From: Monocercomonoides exilis
Lineage: Eukaryota > Preaxostyla > Oxymonadida > Polymastigidae
DNA length: 64,000 nt
Direction: 5' to 3'
NCBI GenBank assembly: GCA_001643675.2
Contig: LSRY02000011.1
Location: 310,001 to 374,000 of the forward strand
In this document: positions 43,677-53,316 of the stretch, in pieces
How the letters are laid out: every line of letters starts with the position of its first letter
Position numbering within the stretch: position 1 is the first letter of the stretch
Position numbers and translations under genes: made by a program
Notes under the pieces: model-generated
Told to the model about the DNA's origin: nothing
The model's input: only the letters and a program-made list of their open reading frames with translations
Databases searched by the model: none

Positions 43677-45112
43677 ATGACTTTTTCTAACGCTGGAGAA
43701 TCAGGCATTGTTTTGCATGGGACAAAGCTAACTGATAAATTTAATGGTGTGAAGTTATTATACAAAAATGGTTTTAATTTTATTTTTCTAGAATTGTTTG
43801 ATGATCTTGAAAGATTCTCTGAAGCCGAGCAAAAACAAAAAATTTTGGAGATGAATGAATTGATGAACGAAATGGATAAAAATGAAATTTATTATATTCT
43901 TACTGATAAATTTTACAATGAAATATCTCGTAAGATTGAAACAAAACTAACAAAGGAAAATGCAGCTTTTCTACTGAAGCAAATTGGATTTAATAAAATA
44001 CTAAAATATCCGCTGGCCTATGGATTTGAATATTTGCCGTTACGTGAAAACGTTGAAAAGATGATGATTGATGAAAGCAAGAAGCATTTAAAAAAGAAGA
44101 ATCTATTTCTGATTGATCTTTGTGAGTGCTATCTTATGATTTCAAATGATTTGGGCGATGCACGAGAAAAATTGGTTGAAGCATGTGTGAGCTGCCTTCT
44201 AAAAACTGCGTTGGACAAAAAAGAACTTGAAAAAACAAAAGAAGAAGTGGAAATGGCAATGGTGGCGTTGAGCGTTATACCAAATTACAAGGTGTGAAAA
44301 CGACAATATTATAAAAGCTTTCAATACATTTTTTTCAGAAAGTGAAAAGAGGGCTTTATTTGAATAAGATTGTTGAAGTTATTAAGCATCATCAAGAGCA
44401 CAATAATCTGACAAGGCTTGCATATCAATCCGCTTGGAAATTTTTGATAAACAGGTTATGTAATGATAGGAAATTAGATAATTTGATAATGAATGAGCTG
44501 CATTTCGTGAAAGAAGCAAAAAGAGAGTTGAAAGAGCTTAGAGTGTGCATTGATTGGAAGAATAAGGAAAAAGAAAAAATTGGAGAAAAAAGAAAAGAAA
44601 TGAGTGTTGTTTCGAGGTGGTGTGAAACTATACAAATTTACCTATATAATTATGAATGGAATGCAGATTATGAAGGATTTGCCGAATTGGTTCCATGTAT
44701 AGTCGGGCTGTACCGTTCAGCTAAGAATTATGAAGATAACATATGCAAAGAATGTATATATTTTTTTGGAATGACGAAAGATACAGATGAAAAATCAGTT
44801 TCTGCTTTTGTGGAGAATGGAGCAGCGAAATGTGTTATGGAAGAAATGTGCAGACAGGAATTGGAGGATTATATGGTAGAGAAATGTCTTCATTTGTTTA
44901 CATTGTTATTAGAAAGTTTTAAAGAAAAGATAGATGAAGGATGGAACAAGGCAGAGTGGAAGAAGATTAAAAGAGAGCTATTTGAAAAGTTGGAAGAAGA
45001 AGGATATGATGATGTGATTACAAGTTATCATGATGTATTGCTTTTCTTGGTTCAAAAGTACGATGATAATACAACGTTGTCAAACTGTGCAGATTACTTG
45101 ATGAACGCTTAA
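43677..45112 (+). CDS. Oxymonad-type charged helical protein (intact copy), 447 aa
   Basis: Three exons, 43677-43746, 43792-44291 and 44339-45112, join to 448 codons. The introns are 45 and 47 bp, both with GTGTGA donors. The protein is all-helical and charged, with ordered blocks seen again in the copy at 46.9-48.3 kb: a Glu/Gln-rich start with 'KILEMNELMNEMD', a 'LLKQIGF.KIL' segment, 'LIDLCECY', 'NLTRLAYQSAWKFLI', 'NELHF.KEA.REL.EL', 'CIDWK', and a C-terminal 'EEEGYDD' followed by NCADYLMNA. I recognise this as a large family of uncharacterised proteins in oxymonad genomes; the repeated helices suggest an armadillo-like solenoid. No signal peptide or membrane segment is seen. The function is unknown. 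Start: the ATG at 43677, with an exon 1 of 70 bp. Confidence 0.78.
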
Positions 45113-45558
45113 GGAAATAGAATGATGTACACACATATTAATAGTGAAATTATTTGCAAATTCAGAAATTGCGTTGTGAAGAAGCATATTTGATTTTTCC
45201 TTTATTTCTGATTGGGCAGTCTTTTATCCATATCAATTTAATGCCTTTTTTTTTCATTTTTTCATTTTGAATTAATCCGAAGTTACTTCCTCAATACATA
45301 AATTACTGCGATTTTGAACGTTCTTTTCATTATTAATTCTTCATTCAAATTTAAAGGAATACCTCGTAGCAAACTTTTCTGTTCGATCAGTCAAATTATT
45401 CTCCTTATTACAGAAGATGTTTGCAAAAGCAATATTATTATTGAAGCTCATTTCGTATTTGTTATTCATCAAAAAATCAATCTTTATATATCTTTTTTTA
45501 ATCAGAAAGTTATTTTGGATATTGGTTATTCAACAGTTTTTTACAAAGGAAAGTTATT

Positions 45559-45790
45559 ACACCAAAAATTATTCAAAGTCGAAAAACTTTCAACCAAAGT
45601 CGAAAAACTTTCAAACGAAATCGAAAATTATTATTCAAAGTCGGAAAACTTTCATTCGAAGTCGAAAGTTTTCATTCGAAGTCGAAAAAGTTTCATTCAA
45701 AGTCGAAAAAGTTGCAAACGAAATCGAAAAACTTTCAATCGAAATCGAAAAACTTTCAAACAAAGTCGAAAGTTCAAAAAACTTCAAATA
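45559..45790 (+). repeat. Left arm of foldback element A
   Basis: Tandem array of about eleven units related to CAAAGTCGAAAAACTTTCAA, varying at the spacer between TCAACC, TCAAACG, TCATTCG and TCAATCG. The order of variants matches the right arm read in reverse complement, apart from one extra unit there, so the arms are copies of each other and not independent expansions. Confidence 0.8.
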
Positions 45791-46272
45791 GAAAGATAAG
45801 TTGGCAAAAATCAATAAAAATCAAAATTCATTTTTTTTATTAAAATATCAACTGTGCTTGTTATTTTAATGATTTTTCATCTCTTTTTCATACATATTTT
45901 TGTGCTTCCTTTGTCCAAATGCAAATTTGAAAAACATAAGAGGTATTTTAACATATTTTTGTCTCATATCAATTGAAAGCACACTTCTTCACAGAAAATA
46001 TGCTAAAGAAGATTATTGTTTTTTTAACCAATTTTATGGAGAATGAAGAATACAGTTTTGAATCTCTTTTTTCGTGTTCTTTCATAACAAAAAACTCATT
46101 TCTTATTGAAGGAAACAAATGTCAAAAATATTGTTTCGAGTTAATTTTTGAGTTTATTTTGGTTCGAAATCTTCATATTTTGCAGAAATCAACAACGCAA
46201 ACATTGCTGATGATATTTCCAAAAACAAAAGAATATTATTATCTTTTGTTGAATACTTTTTATTTAACGTTT

Positions 46273-46500
46273 ATGTTTTTTGGAAATTTTCGATTTCGAT
46301 TGAAAGTTTTTCGATTTCGTTTGCAACTTTTTCGACTTTGAATGAAACTTTTTCGACTTCGAATGAAAACTTTCGACTTCGAATGAAAGTTTTCCGACTT
46401 TGAATAATAATTTTCGATTTCGTTTGAAAGTTTTTCGACTTTGGTTGAAAGTTTTTCGATTTTGATTGAAAGTTTTTCGACTTTGAATTATTTTTGGTGT
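46273..46500 (-). repeat. Right arm of foldback element A
   Basis: Inverted copy of the left arm, with the same succession of spacer variants (including the TTATTATTC interruption and the GTCGGAAAAC variant). Near-identity over more than 200 bp indicates recent arm homogenisation or recent insertion. Confidence 0.8.
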
Positions 46501-46507
46501 ATCTTCG

Positions 46508-46508
<1 letters not shown>

Positions 46509-46560
<52 letters not shown>
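46509..46560 (+). repeat. Poly(A) run of about 52 bases
   Basis: Pure A tract a few bases beyond the right terminus of foldback element A. It could be a coincidental homopolymer or a trace of an RNA-mediated event. Confidence 0.9.
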
Positions 46561-46565
<5 letters not shown>

Positions 46566-46925
46566 AGATATTAGTGTCATATGAGATAGATAAGCAGTTA
46601 AAAGCTTATTCATTAAAGACGAGATGAGAAATGGGAAACTCACAGTTGTCCAGATGTTTCAGAGAAAATAGCTAAACTGTTGAATTTTCATTATGTAATT
46701 AATCTCCTTCAAGAAGATAAAGAACAATAATCCTTTCAACGAAGATTCTCGATGATAATTACCGAAAAGGGATAATATATTTTTCTTTCTTTCTTTTATA
46801 ATTTTTGAAAAAGGAAATAAAAACATTTATAGACGCTCTTCAATTAATTTATTTATTATTTTGCGAAATGATTAAAATTGAAAAGGATAGTTTTTGAGTC
46901 ATAAAGCTAAATGAAACGAATTTGG

Positions 46926-48292
46926 TTAAACTCCAACAAAATAATCAGTTATATTCAACGATAAAACATCATTATGATGTTTTTTATTTATAAAAGAAAT
47001 TTCTCCATAAAGGCTTGCAATGATATCGTCATATCCTTCTTCTTCCATTTTTTCAACTACTTTCCTTTTCAACTCTTTTCTTTTCACTTCTTCGATTTCA
47101 TCTTTCCTCACGTTTTTCTATCGCCATGAAATGCGACAAAAATACGTCAATAATTCACGTTCCATTTCTTCATTCAACGTTGGTCGCAGGATCTCCTCCA
47201 AAATGAGATCAACTGCTCCGCTTTTCACAAAGTCATCAAATTCTGTAAAAATTCTATTCACTGATGTCAGAAATATTTTTATGCAAATGAAGTTGATTTC
47301 TCTGCAATAGCTCTTAAAAGACATAATGAAAATATAATCATTTTCTCCGTAATTATCTTTTGTTGCTCTATACACTTGAGAAATGCTTCTGATAAGCTCA
47401 GAATATTCTTCATTACACGTGTGACAAATTATAAAAGAAAAATTCAATATTCTCAACCATCTCAATAAAACAAGCACTTCTTTCAGTTCATTTCCTCGTT
47501 TCGTTTCTTTTATCTTCCAATCAATGCATCCTGTCAGTTCTTGCAATTCTCTTGCTGCCTCTCTCGAAAAATGCAGCTCATTCACAATAACTTCTTCCAA
47601 GCTATTGTCAGCCAAAAGTCGGTGAATCAAAAAGTCCCAAACAGACCAATATGCAAGTCGTGTCAGATTTCTGTGCTTTTGCTGATATTCCATGATATCT
47701 TCAATTTCCTTCAAATACAGTTCTCGTTCGATAAACTAATAAGAAATAAGAAAAATAAGAAAAATAAGAAAAATGTCAAATGGAAGTAATAATGTTCTAA
47801 CATAATTTTCTACGTTGCTCAGCGCCAATAGATCCATTTCCACTTCTTTTTGACTCTCCTCGCTTTCCACTTTCTTCAATGCAGCTTTCAAAATACACGG
47901 CACGCAGATCGACGGCAATTCAGATGAGAAGTTGCGACCAAGAGAAACAAAGCATTGGCAAAGATCGATTAATAGTTTTTCATTCTTTTCTTCTTTTTTC
48001 TCATTTTCATTTATAATCATCTTTTTAAATCTTTCTTTCAAAGAAGATTTTTGAAAATTTTCAACATCCACATTTCTCAGAATCTTCAAATAACCAATAT
48101 GCTTCAACAGGAAAATTGTATTTTCCATTGAAAGTTTCTTTTTTCCAATTATTTTGTTCATTCTGTTGAACAGTTCTTTTGTGAATGCAAGTCCGAAAAC
48201 ATCATGCATTATTTCATCAATCATTTCATCCATTTCATGAACTTTCTGCCTTTGCTTTTCCTCATCGCAATCTTCCAGCCCATTTAGCAATT
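46926..48292 (-). pseudogene. Oxymonad-type charged helical protein (copy 2, broken)
   Basis: Minus-strand paralogue of the gene at 43.7-45.1 kb. An exon begins at the acceptor near 48292 ('ELLNGLEDCDEEKQRQKVHEM'-like block) and runs to about 47800. After an intron ending in TTATTAG, the next exon begins near 47733 with ERELYLKEIEDIMEY and continues through NLTRLAYWSVWDFLI and NELHFSREAARELQEL. An in-frame TAG at 47118-47120 interrupts it, and the frame then continues with the expected C-terminus (EEEGYDDII, ending in TDYFVGV) to 46926. The first exon with the start codon was not found. It is either a recent pseudogene or a truncated protein lacking about 60 residues. Confidence 0.65.
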
Positions 48293-48748
48293 CTTCAATA
48301 AAAAAAAAGTGAAGGAAAGAAATGCAATCAGCATAAAATTGAAACAACAATCATTGCACAAGCGAGTGAATTTTTTGTTGGTATCCTTTCCATGCAATTT
48401 TTTTACAAGATGAATCATTCAGGATGTAACGTCGTTTTAATTTTGGTTTTGAATTTGCATATGTTAAAATAAATAAAATATATAAAAATTCAAAATCCTA
48501 AATAACTATGTAACAATAAGCATTCACATAACCACATGGAATATTGACATTTTTGGTTCGGAATTTCACAGAAAAACACAATGCTTTATCTTTGTTTGCT
48601 TGCAATTATGGTTTGTCTGATAAAAAATGATGATGTGAATAGTTTTTTGTCATTCATCAATAATCTTTTGAATTGCATTATAAGAAAAATAGAAAGAATG
48701 ATTTGAAAATCACAACTGTCATTTCCTTTGCTTTTGGGATACGACAGG

Positions 48749-48836
48749 AATCAAAACGCAAGCATTTTGATTCACAAGAAAACATTCATTCACTTTCTTC
48801 TCTTCGATCTGAGAGTATCACTTAAGGGTCAGTCAC
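48749..48836 (+). repeat. Left inverted terminal repeat of the DIRS element
   Basis: Outer 40 bp unique to this end plus the 48-bp core shared with the right end. The first 68 bp recur in reverse complement at 52976-53043. Confidence 0.93.
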
Positions 48837-48854
48837 GGCGAATCTGAAAAAAGA

Positions 48855-49697
48855 ATGCTCTCTAGCTCTCCACTCAGCACTGGACCCGCGTTGAATTCTG
48901 CCACATCAATGATGTCAGATGGACCTCCGGGAGAGATGTTTTCGAGTATGATTTCTCGTTCCAGTTCTGAATTTTCACAACAGATCCCGGGAGCTTCAGA
49001 AGCAAAAGAAAGCTATGGCGAGGATAGTTTGCTGCAAGGAAAAAGTTTTAAAACAATATTTCTTAGAGATCCAGATTGCAGCTTATATGATATGGACTTA
49101 CCTGAAAGATATTTGGAAGATCTTATTATTGACCTGAAGGAAGATGATTTAAGTCCATTTCTGCCAAAGGCCCCCCCTACAGCTTCGAGAACAGATAATT
49201 GGATGAACGACGCATTGGATAATGCAGGCGAGCGAACTGAAGCTTTTTTATATCCGGCCATAAAAATTCTGCTTTACACACATGCGAAATTAAAAGAAAA
49301 AGATGACGAAAAAGGATCAATTGCAGATGCAATTTTATTAGTTTCAAAAGCGCTGAAGGAAGCAAGATCTGTAAGAATTCAAGGAAGATTCGGCTTTAGG
49401 GCAGCTGCACAGATGAAGGAGAGCTCAGCTACCAGTCTTCTTACTCAAAGGCAATCAGAAGTCCTTGAAGAATGGAGAAAAACAGAAAAGAGTCAACAAT
49501 TCAAGCTGCAAACAACAAGCTGGCCTATGAGAAGGAGTCCGATAAGATACAGAACTATTCCAACCAGAAGATCAGTTAGCCACAGATTTTTTCAAGCAGC
49601 TCCCCGATTGTCAAGACAACAAAACCAAATCCGGCTGCGACCAAGAGCTTCAAGCTTCGCTTCAAGAAGGCAATCAGGGGAGCGAAAATTCCAATAG
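48855..49697 (+). CDS. gag: Gag-like ORF of the DIRS element, 280 aa
   Basis: First ORF of the element, beginning 19 bp inside the left inverted repeat. The 280 residues start Ser-rich. A helical core follows (about 70-190), with GERTEAFLYPAIKILLYTHAK and DAILLVSKALKEARS segments of the kind seen in DIRS ORF1 products. The C-terminus is strongly basic (Arg/Ser-rich), suitable for RNA binding; there is no CCHC zinc knuckle. The stop is TAG at 49695-49697. The reverse transcriptase frame is already open from about 49580, so the two frames overlap by about 118 bp. Its role as capsid protein is inferred from position and composition. Confidence 0.75.
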   Translation: MLSSSPLSTGPALNSATSMMSDGPPGEMFSSMISRSSSEFSQQIPGASEAKESYGEDSLLQGKSFKTIFLRDPDCSLYDMDLPERYLEDLIIDLKEDDLSPFLPKAPPTASRTDNWMNDALDNAGERTEAFLYPAIKILLYTHAKLKEKDDEKGSIADAILLVSKALKEARSVRIQGRFGFRAAAQMKESSATSLLTQRQSEVLEEWRKTEKSQQFKLQTTSWPMRRSPIRYRTIPTRRSVSHRFFQAAPRLSRQQNQIRLRPRASSFASRRQSGERKFQ

Positions 49698-51640
49698 AAG
49701 AAACGAACAGCATTCTACAGCCCACAGAAGTCCGACAAGAGGCAATGGTTGGAGGAAGAACTTGTTTATTTCGAGAAGAATGGGAAAAAATTGGAGGAGC
49801 ACGAATTATTGGGAAAGGAGTTATCCCTGTTTGGAGGAGCAAAGCTGCGAAGGAATCACTCAAGAAAACAGGAGTATTCAACCCTTTGGAGCATCAGAGT
49901 CAAGAAGCCCAACAAGCCTTTTCAGAGATGATCTAGAAGCAACTAGAAACAAATATCATCAAGCCGATTCAGGAGAAGGATGTGAAGCATTTGAATCCAG
50001 TGTTTGTAATCAGAAAGAAAGACGGTGGCTGGAGGCAAATCGTGGATTGCCGAAGACTCAACAATGCAATCAAGACGATTTATTACAAGCAAGAAGACCA
50101 CAGGACTGTGGAGAAAATTATACAAGAAAAAGATTACGCAGTCACATTGGACTTGAGCCAAGCTTATTATCTTATAAAAGTCAGCGAAGAATTATCTCCA
50201 TTCCTTTCGTTCGTTTTCAAAGGAAAATACTACGCTTTCCACGGAATGCCTTTCGGTTACAAAGATGCTCCTCGAACGTTCACAAAAGTGATGAAAAAAG
50301 TTCTAAAATATATGAGGGAGGAATGGAACGTGAGAGCCATTGCATACCTGGACGATATTGTTCTTCTTCATCAAGACCCGCAGGAACTCAATATTATTGT
50401 GGAGAAAACTCTTTCGATGTTCAACAAATTGGGGCTATTGGTCAATTCAGAAAAATGTCATTTAATTCCAAGTCAGCAGTTCAAATTTTTGGGCTTCCAA
50501 TGGGATACCAATCAGTTTGTGGTACAGATAGAGGAATCGAAGAAAATCGAGCTGATGAAAGAGTGCAAGAAATGGAGGAGGATTTCCCAGAACAACAGAA
50601 TTGTTTCGATAAAGAAGTTTGCCTCGTTGATAGGGAAACTGAATGCAACCAGATTCGTGTATCAAGAAGCCTCCCTGAATTTGTCACAACTGTACAAACT
50701 CCTAAACAAAGCTTTGAGTCTGAATGGATGGCAAGGAAAAATGCGCGTGAATGCATCGATAACAAATTGCCTCAGGAAGTGGAGCGAAAGGCTGAAAGAG
50801 AACCAACCAAGGAAATTGAATCCAGTGTTTCGACCAGAAGCAATTCTTACGACAGATGCATCAGGGTTTGCCATAGGTGCAACACTAAAATTCAACAATC
50901 AAATGCTGGACTTTCACAAACCTCTTCCACATCCAGTCAGAAACCAAAGTTCAAATTACAGAGAGTTATTTGCGATAAATCAAGCCATCGCGCATTTCTC
51001 AAATTCCATTCGAAATCAAGAAATAAGAAATGTGCTTATTCGATCAGACAACACAACAGCAGTTTACAATCTGAATCGATGGGGAGCGGGTCCGAATCTC
51101 AGAACCCTTCTGAAGAGAATATGGAGTCAAACCCAAGCGCTGAAAGTTGTTGTGAAAGCTCAACATATTCCCGGGGAGAGAAACGCAAGAGCAGATGGCC
51201 TATCGAGATTGGCAAAAGGAGGAGATTACGAAGTCGAACAAGAAGCACTCGAAGAGATCACCAAACAACTTCAGATGCGCATCACACTCGATGTCTTCGC
51301 GACAAAAGAAAACACAAAAGCAATGAGATGGTGCGGACCAGGAAGCAATTTAAGTCAAGACGGGTTGCAAATTTCTTGGAGAAACGAGACAGTTCTTGCA
51401 CATCCACCAGTTCCCTTGATTCCAGCAGTTATCCAAAAAGCAGCGAAGGAGAAAGCTCGAGTTCTTCTTCTTCTTCCAGATTGGAAAGGTCAGATATGGG
51501 AACCTCTTCTGAACAACACAAATCACATCTCTTGGACATGGAGGAGAACGGAGGAGATTATCAAGGAAGGAAGATGGATGAAGCTGATGAATGCAACGCT
51601 GCCTCCAGGGAGACTGAGGATATGCCTAATCAATCCATAA
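49580..51640 (+). CDS. pol: Reverse transcriptase/RNase H frame of the DIRS element (one internal TAG)
   Basis: Frame open from about 49580 to 51640 except for one TAG at 49934-49936. Upstream of it, GRTCLFREEWEKIGG looks like the conserved N-terminal pol segment. Downstream, the first ATG is at 49982. The reverse transcriptase core shows FVIRKKDGGWR, VTLDLSQAYY, the GMPFGYKDAPRTF box and the catalytic YLDD. An RNase H domain begins near TTDASGFAIGA, with SNYRELFAI (the Glu) and IRSDNTTAV (Asp). The C-terminal LDVFATKENTKAMRW and PVPLIPAVIQKA segments are typical of DIRS and relatives. All key RT acidic residues are present. The TAG may be a recent lesion, or the protein may start after it, or be read through. 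The product would copy element RNA into DNA. Confidence 0.88.
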
Positions 51641-52959
51641 CAGAAAAGGGAGAATCGTGGTGGAACGAGATTCTAGCATCAAGAAGTATGTCACGTGAAC
51701 TGGCCGAAGAGTGCAAAAACAGTGTCGCAAGTGCCACATGGATGGGATACACTTATGGCTTCGCACATTTCAGAGACGGATGGGATCAGTTGAAATTCAA
51801 AGACATCCCTTCTAAATTTCAGATTTGGCAAAAAAGATGCCTGGATGTGTTCGTCGCCTTGAAAAACAACGGAATGAAAGCTTCTTCATTGAGAATTGTC
51901 AGATCTGCCATTTCCTTCCTAACATCAGTATTATACGGAAAATCACTTGGGGAGAACACCTTGATTTCAATCCTGTTTCGATCATTCAGGAGATCGGAAT
52001 GCAGAAAGAAAAAGAGACAAGATGATATGTGGAACCCTCAACAACTATTCACATATATAGAAACGATTGGAAAGAACGAAAATTTGTCATTCTCACAGCT
52101 AACGAGGAAAACAATTTGTTTGTGCATGATGTTCTCTGCGTGCCGCTTCACAGAACTGGAAAGAATTAATCGCAAGGAATCAGAAATAGATAAACAATCA
52201 ATTAACCTAAATACATCACTAAAAACTGGACTTGAAAGAAGCAACATTGTCATCCCATTCCTCAGCAAGGAAAGTTTGATATGTCCAGCAACAGCCGTTA
52301 GAGATCTATGGGATCGAGTGAAAATTCACAATCCAACTTCTAATAAACTATTTCTGAGCTCTTCAACATATGATCCAATGAAGGCCCGTGCAATTCGAAA
52401 AGCAGCAAGCGAAATGATGAATGATGCAAGAATCCCTTCGAACTTCAGCCCATACACCTTGAAACATGCCTCCATATCAGCCTTAACAATGGCAGGAACT
52501 CCAGTCGAACAGGTGGCAAAATTCGCAAGATTATCCCCCAGAAGCAACACAGTGATTAAACATTATTTCAAATCCAATATATCAAACAAGATGGCACAGA
52601 TTATATCGTCCAATCGGGAGACAAATAAAGCAACTCAACAACCTTCCACAATTCCTCCATCCACAACTGCACCAGACGAAAAAGATTCCATCATTTCCAT
52701 CAATCAACAATCACGTTTGCCAGAAGGCCATGAAACAGAGAAAGCGAGAGAAGAGATTTCACAACCAGACCGTATCGAAGAACCAGATGATAATGAGTCT
52801 CAATCTATCCACGAAAAGCAATCAAATACCACGAACAATGAAAACATGAAAGACGAAAATGAAATCATCGAAGAAAAATGCATCCAGTTTATTATTCGAA
52901 CAAGATCACAGAGACGAAAAGAAATGATGGAAAGAGAAAATTCAGAAAGTAATCCATAA
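51495..52959 (+). CDS. Tyrosine recombinase of the DIRS element
   Basis: Integrates the circular DNA form in place of a DDE integrase. The frame differs from that of the reverse transcriptase. The ATG at 51495 is the last sensible start before the domain, so it overlaps pol by about 145 bp. The frame is in fact open back to 49762, across most of pol. An N-terminal SAM-like DNA-binding domain (SWWNEILASRS to the RRSECRKKKRQDD region) precedes the catalytic domain. Arg I is in SACRFTELERI. Box II reads PYTLKHASISALTMAG, aligning with H-T-L-R-H of Xer-type enzymes but with Tyr for His and Lys for Arg. The nucleophile is in NTVIKHYFKS. A disordered Ser/Glu/Gln tail follows. The stop is TAA, 16 bp before the internal complementary region. 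Confidence 0.88.
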
Positions 52960-52975
52960 CGCCCAATTACTCCAA

Positions 52976-53078
52976 ACTCTCAGATCGAAGAGAAGAAAGT
53001 GAATGAATGTTTTCTTGTGAATCAAAATGCTTGCGTTTTGATTGAAAAAGAAAATATGAAATTCACTTTCTTCTCTTC
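52976..53078 (+). repeat. Internal complementary region of the DIRS element
   Basis: Positions 52976-53043 are the perfect reverse complement of 48749-48816, and 53042-53078 of 53280-53316. The two parts overlap by two T bases at the junction, as expected if the region templates the joined ends of a circular intermediate. Confidence 0.95.
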
Positions 53079-53248
53079 ACCCACCGTGTTTTCACTCCCA
53101 CCCTGTGAAGAAAGCTTTGAACAAGCTCCAGATGTAATACTAACCCAAAACCCATTTTGAAACCCATTTCACCTTTTTCTCTTCAAGCGCAATTTGTATT
53201 CTCACACGCATTTTCCTCACTTCACTTTTTTAAACTCGATTCGCTTGG

Positions 53249-53316
53249 GTGACTGACCCTTAAGTGATACTCTCAGATCGAAGAGAAGAAAGTGAATTTC
53301 ATATTTTCTTTTTCAA
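53249..53316 (+). repeat. Right inverted terminal repeat of the DIRS element
   Basis: 48-bp core identical in inverse to the left repeat, plus 20 bp unique to the right end. The outer 37 bp recur in reverse complement in the internal complementary region. Confidence 0.93.

Larger units (their letters stand above)
45559..46500 (+). mobile_element. Foldback-type element A with tandem-repeat inverted arms
   Basis: A 942-bp unit whose ends are inverted: it opens with ACACCAAAAATTATTCAAAG and closes with the complement (CTTTGAATTATTTTTGGTGT). Both arms (about 45559-45790 and 46273-46500) are nearly identical inverted copies. They are made of about 20-bp tandem units with the core AAAGTCGAAAAACTTTC, which is itself nearly palindromic. 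A loop of about 480 bp separates them. A diverged copy in the opposite orientation lies at 62809-63434 and shares both ends and the loop. No transposase is visible. No clear target duplication was found; a run of about 52 A starts a few bases after the right end. Confidence 0.7.
48749..53316 (+). mobile_element. DIRS-type tyrosine-recombinase retroelement
   Basis: A complete element of 4568 bp. Its ends share a perfect 48-bp inverted repeat (48789-48836 and 53249-53296). The left end extends outward 40 bp and the right end 20 bp. An internal complementary region (52976-53078) consists of the exact reverse complement of the left 68 bp directly joined to the reverse complement of the right 37 bp. 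This is the diagnostic DIRS layout, in which the internal region templates joining of the two ends into a circle. It carries a gag-like ORF, a reverse transcriptase/RNase H frame and an overlapping tyrosine recombinase. No methyltransferase domain is seen, and there is no integrase or target duplication, as expected for DIRS elements. Confidence 0.95.

Noticed and set aside
45314-45799. Lys/Ser-repeat open frames over the foldback arm
   Set aside because: The protein repeat is a by-product of the 20-bp DNA tandem unit; all frames are similarly open and the inverse arm gives another such frame.
45559-46500. CRISPR array
   Set aside because: Units are directly adjacent with no unique spacers, the arms are inverted copies, and the genome is eukaryotic.
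49762-51494. N-terminal 577 codons of the frame that ends in the recombinase
   Set aside because: Reads as a shifted version of the reverse transcriptase (Ser/Arg/Lys scramble). I kept only the recombinase part as a gene and listed the long overlap as a finding.
48749-53316. LTR retrotransposon
   Set aside because: The terminal repeats are inverted, not direct, and a tyrosine recombinase replaces the integrase.
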